64,000 nt of DNA, taken from NCBI GenBank assembly GCA_002104905.1, contig MCFE01000274.1:41866-105865 (forward strand), written 5' to 3'. Source of the stretch: Basidiobolus meristosporus CBS 931.73 (lineage: Eukaryota > Basidiobolomycota > Basidiobolomycetes > Basidiobolales > Basidiobolaceae). Shown one piece after another: positions 1-9,509 of the stretch. Numbering within the stretch: position 1 is the first letter of the stretch; each line of letters opens with the position of its first letter. The translations under genes were made by a program, and so were the position numbers. The notes beneath the pieces were generated by a model. That model saw nothing but the letters and a program-made list of their open reading frames with translations, was not told the DNA's origin and made no database searches.

Positions 1-462
1 TCTGGTGAATGACAGGATCTTGGATTTCCAATCAATACTCGGATTGTGGTAGCTCAACCATGAGCTTCCAAGCACAATAGGATAGTGTGGTGAGTTGATG
101 ATGTTGAAGGCAATTCTTTCTTGGTGGGCAGTACTGGACAGCTGGAGTAAGCATGTTTCATGGGTAACGGCACCAGAGGAGAGTGATCTTCCATCAATAA
201 CTTCTACTTGGACTGGACAGGATTTCAAGGTAACAGGAATAGAGTGCTTCTGGACAAAGGCTTGGTCAATGAAACAGGATGAAGCACCGGAATCAATCAG
301 GGCTAGGGCTGGGACAGGACTGGAGTCAGGGATCTGGATTTTGACAGGCATTCTCAAGGACTGGATAGATTTTGTGGCAAAGGAAGATTCTTGGATATGC
401 TGGATTTTCATGGGTGGGTCCAGTTGCAAGCCTGTCAGTGCAACTGGACATTGGAGTTTCCC
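1..462 (-). CDS. Ty3/gypsy pol, protease start (runs off the window)
   Basis: This is the start of the pol polyprotein of an LTR retrotransposon, cut by the left window edge. It encodes a retropepsin-like aspartic protease that would process Gag-Pol. The frame is open from just after a TGA at 477-475 to base 1. It contains the active-site signature ALIDSGASSCFID and, further on, the PIVLGSSWLSYHNPSIDW block typical of gypsy proteases (RVP_2 type). It lies one base back (-1) relative to the gag frame and has no start codon of its own. A slippery heptamer at 456-462 in the gag/pro overlap would allow expression by frameshifting. The piece seen has no stop, so this part is not visibly decayed. 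Reverse transcriptase and integrase would lie to the left, outside the window. Confidence 0.85.
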
Positions 463-1367
463 AACAGATCTGGATCAGGTTGGTTGCTGGAGGACTGCAT
501 CAGCTTGAAGCTGGACTTCTTGTTGGGGCAGGACTTGGCAAAGTGACCTGGTTGGCCACAGTATAGACAGAGGTTGGCTTGTTGACGTCTGGACTTTTCA
601 CTCTTTGATAGTTTCCTGTATTTGGCACTATCAATCTGCATAGGATCTTCTGGAGTGACTTGGGGAGCAGGAGGAGCTGGGGTTGCAACAGGAATGTGTC
701 TTTGACGATTCTTTTGCTTCTTCTGGAATAGTCTGTTATCACACCGGATTGCTTGGTGCATAGCTTCAACCAATGTATCTGGATCTGGGAGTGTGAGTAG
801 CAGATCACAAACCTCATCATTAAGGCCATCTTGGAATTGGCTTATCAAGGCTGCTTGACCCCAGGAGCTGAGGTCACTGGAGAGTTGTCGGAATTCTGAG
901 GCATAGACTGATGCTGGTTTGTTTCCTTGCTTGAGGGTCTTGATCTTGTTGGCAGCAGTTCTGGCTTGGTCAAGGTTACCAAATGTTAGCTCCATTTCAG
1001 TGAGAAAGGCTTGGTAGTCTCTGAGTAGGGGAGAGTTGGTCTCCACTAATGGGGAGAACCACTTGAGAGCTGTACCAGTAAGCAGGTTGGAGATGAAACC
1101 AACTTTGGCCTGGTCAGTGGGGTACCGGTTGGGCTGGAGTGCAAGATTGTTCTTCACCATATTGATGAAGCCACGGAATTCATTCTGAGAGCCATTGAAC
1201 TTGGTAGCAGGAGTATACTTGGGTTCTTGGTAGACTGGGACATGGCTAGTTTGCTGGGCACTTTGGTTCTGGAACTGAGCAAGAGTGTTTCTGAGGTCTG
1301 CATGGTTTTGCTGCAGTTGGGTAAAGGCAGCCATGAGCTGGGCAAAGTTCAGCTCTAGGTTGGACAT
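435..1367 (-). CDS. gag: Ty3/gypsy Gag (capsid/nucleocapsid) protein
   Basis: Gag protein of the same element, about 310 aa from the ATG at 1367 (a non-ATG reading extends ten codons further up). The middle of the protein is a Retrotrans_gag-type capsid region (for example AALISQFQDGLNDEVCDLLL). Near the C-terminus is a CCHC zinc knuckle, CLYCGQPGHFAKSC, which binds RNA in the assembled particle. The N-terminus is glutamine-rich and probably coiled. The stop lies about 20 codons beyond the knuckle, after the frameshift heptamer, as in elements that make Gag-Pol by -1 slippage. The ORF is intact, so the element may be fairly young. Confidence 0.9.
   Translation of the reverse strand: MSNLELNFAQLMAAFTQLQQNHADLRNTLAQFQNQSAQQTSHVPVYQEPKYTPATKFNGSQNEFRGFINMVKNNLALQPNRYPTDQAKVGFISNLLTGTALKWFSPLVETNSPLLRDYQAFLTEMELTFGNLDQARTAANKIKTLKQGNKPASVYASEFRQLSSDLSSWGQAALISQFQDGLNDEVCDLLLTLPDPDTLVEAMHQAIRCDNRLFQKKQKNRQRHIPVATPAPPAPQVTPEDPMQIDSAKYRKLSKSEKSRRQQANLCLYCGQPGHFAKSCPNKKSSFKLMQSSSNQPDPDLLGNSNVQLH
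456..462 (-). promoter_or_regulatory. Putative -1 ribosomal frameshift site, GGGAAAC
   Basis: On the minus strand the Gag frame reads TTG GGA AAC. That is the X XXY YYZ arrangement (G GGA AAC) needed for simultaneous P- and A-site slippage. Slipping one base back gives GGG AAA CTC, which continues in the protease frame. The site lies about 20 nt upstream of the Gag stop. I did not identify a definite downstream pseudoknot. A perfect heptamer in the right phase inside a short gag/pro overlap is strong circumstantial evidence. Confidence 0.7.
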
Positions 1368-1499
1368 GGTAGCAGAGGAAGGCGGATGAACTTGCAAGGA
1401 ATACTGGAATATACTAAACTAGGTTGTGGGTTTGTAAAGCCACTAGTATGTCAAGAATACAACTATTGAGCCACAATCCCCAACTTAAATAAGTTAGCG

Positions 1500-2355
1500 T
1501 CACTTCAGAAGGTACTGGTTTCAACGTCCTTTGATAGAGTATTGTACTAAAGCTTCCAATACTGTAACAACTGTAAACTCCACCAGCAGGGTAATAAAGT
1601 GAATGCAGCTTTGACCAATAGTTTTACAAAGATAAAGTATCTTTGCCTTTATAGGACAAGACTAGGGAAAGATGATGGGTGATACTTACGGTGAGTATTC
1701 CTTTTACAAGTTTTCTTCAAACTTTGGGCAGAAGGCAGGGATCCACAGGTAAGTCAGGAGAGTCTGATAAAACTGTTATGAATAGACACAAGGCAGGAGG
1801 AAAAGCTAGGCACGGCAGGAAAGGACTTAGGTGTGGACCATCAAGGCAAGGCAGGATTCAAGGCAAGGCTGTTTATTCAAGACCTGTGTTTATCAGACTG
1901 AGGAATACTTAAGGGGGGATAGGACTATATATATACTTTTTGGCTATACTGATGCCGAGAGATATTAGCTAATACTAATGGGGTTGTGGGGTGAGGCACA
2001 GCAATGGTGCTGGGGATAATGACATAGATGACACGGCACTGAGACAGGATGGGGAAATGGATTGGGTCACCTGATCATGTGACTAAGTCATGTGACCTGG
2101 TATTTCCATATATGGTACTGGACTATAAAAAATACGATGGAAAGCTTCCATGGAATGTTCCATTGTGTAACAATGGTTTGGAATGGTCAGGAACTTTCTG
2201 GAAGGTGGTAGAAGGTTCCGGAAGGAATCTCTTAGAAATTGAGCTGGGAAGCTGAAACTTGGCATGGGTGTTCATGGTTGTCATGTGATCATGACAGAAT
2301 ACCTCTTCATCATGGGACTCAAATTCTGTGATGGCCCTTTGACAGGATCATCACA
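1500..2355 (-). repeat. Ty3/gypsy 5' LTR and leader (inner edge unresolved)
   Basis: Read on the minus strand, this region begins TGTGATGATCCTGTCAAAGG at 2355, a TG-start typical of an LTR. It holds a TATA-like run (TATATATA, 1926-1935), then an AATAAA signal at 1877-1872, then leads to gag at 1367. The inner LTR boundary and the tRNA primer site could not be fixed by eye; the LTR may end anywhere from about 1,850 to 1,500. A diverged copy of the outer LTR end occurs at 3951-4010 in the opposite orientation. The partner 3' LTR is outside the window. Confidence 0.55.
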
Positions 2356-2399
2356 ATTATTTTCATATGGTTAGCTATTTCTAATACAGCTTGAACTTC

Positions 2400-3660
2400 T
2401 GCCTTGTGGTACTGAAATGATTACCTATGAGATTCTTCTGTGCATTGGTTCAGGCGGTGTTATGGCTGTAGAGTTTTCTGGAGCAAAAAGCTCTCATTGT
2501 CTAACTCTAATTCAATCCTGACTGTTGGAAAGCATTGACTTGGGTTCATGACTTCATCTGATGTAGTTATTTTGTGAATATGTTGCACTTTCATCAAGCA
2601 ACATGTCCCTGGACCTTATCAGCTTCAGTTCTTTGGATTTATTGAGCATGTATGCCTTATTCACCTTGTAATAGCCCAAATATATGCATTTTGCACCTTT
2701 TGATTCAAACTTTGACTGATATTGGGGCAGTTTCTTGGCATATATTGTTCCACCAGATATTGTTGAGTTCTCTGAGCTTGGTTTGTATCAAGACCATGCC
2801 TTAAGTAGATTATAGAAAAGTACTCTGCTGTAACTCCTACTGGTAAGTTATATAGCTGTGTCAACTGCTTCTGCCCAAAAGTCATACTTTTGATGATGGA
2901 TCTTATATCTTGCCATATTGGTTATTGATTTAGTTGCATATTTGAATACTGCATTTTGTGGTGTAGAGCATGGTGAAGTGGTCTCTTGCATTGTCACAGA
3001 GTTTTTGAGAAGTCAATGAAAAATTGTGAGTTATCATCTTCATCTTTGTGTGAGAGTATTTAATTGATATTCTCACCACTCTCCCTCTCCACCTAGCTTC
3101 AAACTCCATACGCCTTGACCAAGCTACCCACTTCTCTTCTATTAACTAGACCAATGTGCACCTTGTGTTATCAGCAACAAATTTGACTAAATATGACTTT
3201 CCACCTGAGCATGAATTTTCATATTTATGCATCAATCAGAGAAATTAAATCAAATTCTGTTTTGCATTGATTGAGCCATACCTCTTCAATGATTGGCTGG
3301 CTTGTTTTTCATATATTCAGGCTTCAAAGTGCTCCACATCAGCTGGGGGATTAGTTTTACTGTGGAAATTAGCTAGTATCTTATTGCTTTGCTCAAATTA
3401 TCATGATTTATATGACCAAATCTCCTGTGCCAAAGCATAGGTGTGCCTTAACTTTAGTTACCTATATCAGCATCTACATATGATGGAGCATATGCTCACT
3501 GGATATACTTGGGACTCTGATACCCTAAGCAATATGGTCACAATTTTGATCAGTGATCCTTCATATAAAACTGCCACATATTAACTGAGTCCTTCTGCTG
3601 TGGCCCTGATTACAAATGGTAGGTACTTGCCTATTTCTGGCTCATAGAATACTTCATTGA
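2400..3660 (-). pseudogene. Degenerate Ty1/copia pol: GAG-pre-integrase and integrase
   Basis: A decayed minus-strand copia polyprotein fragment with many stops and frameshifts. Around 3425-3370 it still encodes LWHRRFGHINHDNLSKAI, the GAG_pre-integrase HH...CC zinc-binding block. Just upstream is NEVFYEPEIGKYLPFVIRA, a copia-type segment preceding it. At 2640-2480 the sequence matches the linker between integrase and reverse transcriptase seen again at 53,750-53,870 (LLDE/LFDE followed by a serine-rich stretch). The reverse transcriptase is missing; the fragment ends where the gypsy LTR starts at 2355. It probably belongs to the same element as the gag relic and LTR at 7,700-8,803. Confidence 0.7.
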
Positions 3661-3950
3661 AAGTAAGTGTGCAGCTTTAAGCAACCTCATGTCTTAGATA
3701 CTAGATATGTGGGTAAATATTCCAAGTAAATCCCAATAGGAAGTTTAGTTAGAATTCTTTCAGATTTATAGGCAACAACACAAATGTCCATGTTAGGAAA
3801 ATACTTAGGTGCAATTACAATGCTTACAACATCCAGAACATGCAGTTGCTTAAAGTTGCCTAAATAGTCCCAGAATGTGCACACATGTTGTTGGGATCTC
3901 ACTTGGCATATTCAGCATGCTGGTCTTACTGTGATCCCCTATGAGAAATA

Positions 3951-4010
3951 ATCATGATGATCTTGTCAAAAGGCGGTCACAAGATTCAAGTCCCATGACT
4001 AAGAGGTATT
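3951..4010 (+). repeat. Fragment of gypsy LTR outer end, inverted relative to 2355
   Basis: About 60 bases starting ATGATGATCTTGTCAAAAGG match, with substitutions, the first 60 bases of the gypsy LTR read from 2355 on the minus strand, including a shared AAGAGGTATT. Similarity fades after about 4010. It looks like a short LTR remnant in plus orientation. I saw no partner or target duplication. Confidence 0.45.
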
Positions 4011-4379
4011 GATCCTGTCAGGATGCTGTCCAAAGACCATTGAGAAACAATTGCACCCCTGATTTCACAAAAACCTAGTCAAAATTTTTCATCACGGCCA
4101 AACATATGTGACTTGTGATTAGTTCTCTGCCAACTGTCTCACTTTCTGATCCAGGACACTCAATCACCTCCTACATTAGTGTACATTGATTGGCTATTGC
4201 CTCTTTTTGATACTCCTTACTTTCTCACTTAACTAATTCTCTTACTTTTCATGCATACCAATAGATTTGTTTCCATTGAAACCTCAGTTGTTTCTCAATT
4301 GCCAATTGTATTGACCTATGCAAGTCCCAATACCCAACACTAATATTAACCTCAACCCCATATGCAACAAGTAACTGCA

Positions 4380-6129
4380 TTAAAATCCACCACTTAATAA
4401 GTATTTCTGCTCTAAAGCCCTTTTCCCATGATATTGCCAGAGCCCTGCAGCTTTATGCCATTGCTCATTCACTGGTCCCCATACATCCTGGTCTTCAGCC
4501 AGCACTCTAAGGACTAGCACTTCATATGTCGGTCTTTGCAATAGATTCCTGCAATATTCAAGTGCATTTTCTTGATCACTGCTCTTAAGGGAATGCTGCA
4601 ACCTCATGGTGTGCCTATTAATGTTCCAAAATTCCACTGTAGGCTTTTTGATAGTCTTCTGAGTTCCTGATGTTGTTGCTTTGTCTGTTAGTGGGATCTC
4701 CACTCTGTCTACAATGGAGGGCATGGAAGCAATGGTACACAAACTGCTTTTCTCTGCAAACTCATCTACCTCACTGGAGTGTACCTCTACTGGCTGTACT
4801 TCCAACAGCCAAGAAATCAACCAATGTCTTGTGGGTAGTTCTTCTTGGCTATGATGAGATTTGGCCTGCTCTGGGCTAACAGCATTAATTGGTGAGAACT
4901 GCAGCTTTTTTCTCACGCTTCACTGTCTCTGTCCAAGGTAGACCTTTTCCTCTTTACCTTTACCATTACCACTGCCAAGTCTTTCACTACTACTGGGAGT
5001 GAGCGCTTCTTGTATTGTACTGTGTTTTCTCCTTGATGAATGAAGCATTGGTGTATCTGTTTTTGCCTGCTTTTCCCTTGCTAGCACTTTTGTGGCAACC
5101 TGACATTTGATTGCTGCTTGTCTGGAACTTTGAGCCCTGCTTGTGATATGGTCCTGAGAAAGCCACTTATCTTTATCACTGTTGAGTCCTTCACTGTTAA
5201 TGTGGCCAAGTGCTTTTTGTGCTCATCTACATTTTTGCCTTGCTAAATGCTGCACTGATGCATTTGTTTCTGCCTGCCTGTCCCCTACTGACACTCTTCT
5301 AGCTAACTGCTGTTTCTTTGATACTTGTTTGGAGCTTTCAGCCTTGCTTGCAAAAGCTCTTGAGGAAGTTGCTGATTTTTAGCTGTGTACCCTTGTTCTT
5401 CTGCCTTAGATAGTCTCTGCTATTCTTGTTTTACTTTCTTGACATACCATTGCTGATCCAAGATTGGTTTGCTTACTTGAATCTAGGATAACCCTCATGG
5501 GTCAGGTCAAGCATATTCTGCTTGGCCTTGAGTTCCTGATGGTCCCATGTTATGTTGTCCTTGGTATGATGCCATCCTAGACTTCTAACAGCCACCTGAA
5601 TACTAGCCCACTCTTCTTCATTGCACCTACCAATTTCATGGATCTTCAATGTCTTTTGACTCTTAGGCATGGGTACAAACACCACATCCTCTCTCTCCTA
5701 TGCTGTGATAGACTCTTTGGTTGGCATTATCTTTGGACACTGTTGCTGTGCTTCAAAGACTGTACAGTGTTCCTCTGCTGTTACATCAGGAAAAGGCTCA
5801 ATTGCTGACTGTGGCATTGAGCTACTTGAGTTCCTTCTTAGCACCAAAGATATTGTGTTCTCTACCTGGGTTATTGATTGCTTCACACATAATATCCACT
5901 CATCTAGTTTCAGCCCTATTATCAGATTACTCTGGGCCATTCCGTCTATCCTATTAGCCACTGCGCTTAATTGCCTCATTAATGCTTTGGTATGAGCTGA
6001 CAAGATGCTTGCTAATGCAGGTGGTGGTGATGTTATAATGGCCACTTGCTGGTCTTCAACCAAGGGTACTCTGTTTGCTACATTCTCATCTGCCTGAGCA
6101 TTATGGTCAGCTTGCAGATGGATTCTCAT
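4380..6129 (-). pseudogene. Unrecognised broken reading frames beside a DNA transposon
   Basis: Three minus-strand reading frames lie in a row: 6129-5698 (143 codons), 5685-5473 (70 codons) and 4916-4380 (178 codons). They may be parts of one gene broken by mutation or containing introns. Visible pieces include a hydrophilic helical region (LSAHTKALMRQLSAVANRID) and EEEWASIQVAVRSLGWHHTK. I do not recognise a family. They run divergently from the Tnp2-like transposase relic at 6303-7660, so they may be the second protein of that transposon, since CACTA-type elements often carry two genes. Function unknown. Confidence 0.35.
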
Positions 6130-6302
6130 TAAATATGTATTCTACCTGCATATCCTGCTGGTCTCTGATTCTCATCAACCTTAATCTACCACCTATCTTA
6201 CAGCATCAAAGCAGAAATCTGATAGTAGTCTTTCTGGTTTCTGGGCCTTAATCACTATCCAGCCTGGCCAGCTACCTTTATCCACTGCTGAATGAATATT
6301 GT

Positions 6303-7660
6303 ATGATTTCCAGCAGAACACTACTAAATGGCCATCATATCAGAGCTCATATTAATGTCTGCATTAGAGATACCCCAGCCATCAGCAAGATAGCTGGCTT
6401 TTCTGGGCACAATGGATGGTATTGCTGTCAAACATGTGAGATGCAGGGGATTTACTCCATAACTAACACTCATGATTATTATCCAAAACCAACACTAACA
6501 ACATCTTCTTCTCACTAAGATAATGTACCAAAGTCAGCATGTAATTGCAGCAAAGTTGGCAAGCTTTAAGTCATTGGCTGGAATATGGAATTAATTAGAA
6601 ACTGGAGATGCCAAAGATGGAAGGTATTTTTAGAGCAAAAGCTTTCCACTGGGAGCAATGCATTTGCTTATCAACAATATCCCTATTCTAATGACCTAGT
6701 TGTACATGGGGCATTTTAAGCTGAATGAGCCTTGTCAGATACCAGAGAAAATTGAAAAAATTGGCAAGATATTATGGAGTAACTGCTACCCAAAGTGCTT
6801 CTCATTGGCTCCAATCAAGATTCATATACATATGTAACAGTACAAATGCAAAGACTGGATGAACTGGATATATATTTATTCAAGTGGCCTTCTGAAGCCA
6901 TTTCAACCAAGTGTATATTGGATGCATTGGGAGTCATATGTGGACATTGTAGGAGTATTTATCCAAAAGCAGATCAGCAATGCCAACTTGTCACATCTAC
7001 AGCTTTTATGCAAGGAGTTTGTGACAGGATTTGAGCAGCTATATTACAAGCCTAAAGCTGAATGTGTAGATCTCTGCCACTACTGTATCCATTCTCTACT
7101 CCATCTTGCTTGGTGTGTGGACAATAGTGGGCCTTGTGTCCCCCTTTGGGAGTTTCCTATGGAGCAGATGCATGGGGAGATAGGAAGACAAGTCAAGTTG
7201 CAGGTACTACCATATCCCAATCTGATCAAGAACATTACCTTCAAGTCCATCATGGATGTGATGAGTTGGCACATAGAGGACAGCCAGAAGTGTTTGAAAA
7301 TGCTGAGGACAGATGTGCACATGGAGACACCTATACCTTTGGCATTGAGAAGCTAAGCAGCCCCAATGTGTGGGTAATCAGTTAAGTAATACAATGTTGG
7401 GTTAGGCTCAGCAAGCAACTAATTCTTATTAGGACAACTTTACCAAAGTATGCTGGGTTTCTCTTGGTCACAAGCCAATTTCTACATCATTTAATACAGA
7501 ATTCACATAAACAAGTGCCAGAGCACACCTATAAGGGGGATAGAATCCAGCAGGGAGAAGGAATATACCAGCTAGAAACCAAGAAGTTCTTTGCAGATAT
7601 TCAGGAGGTATTTATGGCAAAAGTTGTGGCAACCAAGCATGAAGCTCATAGTTTAGGCTG
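6303..7660 (+). pseudogene. CACTA/Plavaka-like (Tnp2-family) transposase relic
   Basis: A broken plus-strand transposase of the Tnp2/CACTA-like type found in fungal DNA transposons. The first block, CIRDTPAISKIAGFSGHNG followed by a CxxC pair, matches the conserved tnp2 core, in which a DTPA.RK..GF.SH motif precedes a zinc-binding cysteine pair. A later block (7080-7240) reads VPLWEFPMEQMHGEIGRQVK then PYPNLIKNI, matching the FxMERxxG ... PYxNLDK region near the end of these proteins. The pieces sit in different frames with stops between, so the gene is dead. It appears to have been inserted into the copia element whose gag lies to the right and whose pol lies to the left. Confidence 0.6.
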
Positions 7661-7699
7661 ACCAGGTAGGTAACTATTGCTTCATCACCAGTAGTTTTT

Positions 7700-8465
7700 A
7701 TGCCAACTGATTCCACTTCATTAACCATTATAGCACCTAAACATCACTTGAAGGTGTCTTCTAGTACCCTCCAGGCATTCTTTGCATTTTTGCACTTGTG
7801 CTTTGAATTTGCAATTTACCATTAGCATCAAGGCAAATGCAGTTGAAGGCACTTTGTGCACTCTTCTGGTACTTTAAGGCTACTTTTCTTACCCCTTCAG
7901 GAAGGTGTTCTTCTCCCATAGCCATATTCCAAAGACTTCATTCCTGTAACAGTTGTAAAAGTTTGTAATTCTTCCCAATATTCACCTAACCTAGCCACTT
8001 ACATCATTACCTACAAACCTTAGTGAATGCTGACCAAATTCCTTGTCAGGATTTATGTTGAATATTTTTCACCTGAAACAGCTGGTACACAGAGCATGAA
8101 AATTTTCAAAGTTGTCCATACTTTTTATGGCAGCTGAGCACAACATGTAAATATTTCTCAAGGCATTCCAGATATCCTTTGCTTTTTAGCTTCTGAGCAT
8201 TGAGCCCACAACCTGCCCAAGATGTTCAGGATCAGAAAGTTGAAGATGCTTGGCACATCTTTTTGGTTGCTAGGAGCCACTTCTCCTGCATTGTTGCAAG
8301 TGCATTCTCTAGCAGGAATATGGCAGTGTCCCAATTCCTCAGGCATTGTATTTATCTTGACCTTCTATATGTTTGCACTTGTATCCACCCTACTATTCTG
8401 CATTGTGAAGATTCTGGTAGTATCTGTAATAGGCATTGCAGAAGGTGATGGCTCAAGTTTCATCA
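7700..8465 (-). pseudogene. Ty1/copia Gag relic
   Basis: A degenerate minus-strand copia gag. Around 8175-8110 one frame reads AKDIWNALRNIYMLCSAA, resembling the WxxLxxxY core of the UBN2/copia gag polypeptide domain. Nearby is a 62-codon open stretch at 8346-8158 in another frame. Stops and frame changes occur throughout. It sits just inside the copia LTR at 8471-8803 (minus sense), the expected order LTR-gag. The rest of the element seems to continue left of the inserted DNA transposon. Confidence 0.5.
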
Positions 8466-8470
8466 CCTGC

Positions 8471-8803
8471 TGTGAGAGCCTTGGAGATATTGGAAGTAAT
8501 TAGGGGAACAAGCTAATTGGGAGGCTCTCACTCAATGATTTGTCAAAGACCAATGCATTACTTAGAGTCATAGATGGTATGGCCAAGATAAACACCCAAA
8601 GTGTGCTTTGGTAATTCTCCAGAGGATACATATAATGCTTGAGAGCTTTGGGCTACATATCAAGTATCAATACTCAGGGTTCTTAACAGTGTGATGAAAA
8701 CATCACAAGTAAAGCATGACAAATAACTTGGGTATTGAATAGTTAGGTTTATGAACTATGATCCAAATGACTAGGTTAATGGAGTATATAGGTGTATGAT
8801 ACA
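8471..8803 (-). repeat. Copia LTR (5' LTR of the left copia element)
   Basis: About 333 bp. Its ends match the copia LTRs at 49.6-54.3 kb: the start TGTGAGAGCCTTGGAGATAT parallels TGTAAGAGTCTTGGAGATAT at 51,611, and the end region (gatccaaatgactaggttaa) parallels gatctaagtgactaagttgg at 51,902. It is older and more diverged than the right-hand copies. The sense strand is minus, as in LTRs A to D. No target-site duplication is expected or seen across a single LTR of a full element. Confidence 0.6.
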
Positions 8804-9509
8804 AAATCCAGATAAGTCAGAGTCTCATTTGTTTTTGGTTAACCGCTTCCAATACCATTTAATAGTATTATGATAGCCATCTAGTGATATTACTGCATCC
8901 ATCACTGTTCAGAAGTATCTTGAGTTAGCACGAATCAAAACAACCCTGATATAAACTCAGAGGTTGAAGAAATGACTATTGGCACTGAATCCTACTTGGG
9001 AACATAGTTGTGCTGTATGGATAATATACATTTCGAGTCTGCATAATAGATCGGATGATGCCAGTGCAGCGTAGCATCACACACAGGGCAGTCTCAGCAA
9101 TTGATGCCACAATAAGCCATCCAACACATCCAACCGCACTAACCGGAAAGGATTGCCATCAGTCAGGGGAAAAGGAGGGAAAAGAACTCCAATTGGCGGT
9201 ATTCCAGAGGGACGAACACATGGTACCATGGGAATTTCATACCTGAGGTGGAGCAGTGATTAGGCAGTAGTATGGCAGAACACTCCCAGTAGTATGGCTA
9301 GACACTTGCATCCCAATACCATGGATGGTTTTTCGATGCCTTACCACGAATTCCCAATCAATGTGATATGTGTGGTGGGAATCAGGATCGAACGATCACC
9401 AATCACCATTACGTCACTGCCAGGCCACCTCCCCTAAGCGGTGGACAATTCGTAATGCTACTTAAGTCCGGCTGGGGAACGATTGATTTCTGGTAAGAAA
9501 CGACCTAAC
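8804..9509. other. Intergenic, upstream of the M3 peptidase gene
   Basis: This is the border between the left transposon block and the gene island. Base composition changes here: CG dinucleotides become frequent again. It must hold the peptidase promoter, but I see no clear TATA box. A short reading frame at 9055-9246 has no recognisable content and I do not call it a gene. Confidence 0.5.

Noticed and set aside
95-566. Plus-strand ORFs over the gypsy protease region
   Set aside because: Shadow frames of the minus-strand gag-pro; the minus strand has clear protease and zinc-knuckle motifs.
9055-9246. Plus-strand 63-codon reading frame upstream of the M3 peptidase
   Set aside because: No recognisable domain, no splice context, low-information composition; better explained as chance ORF in intergenic DNA.
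9330-9400. Possible tRNA 3' half (ggatcgaacgatcacc resembles a T-loop complement)
   Set aside because: No matching acceptor stem, anticodon arm or D-arm on either strand; only a local hairpin between ttcccaatca and tggtgggaat.
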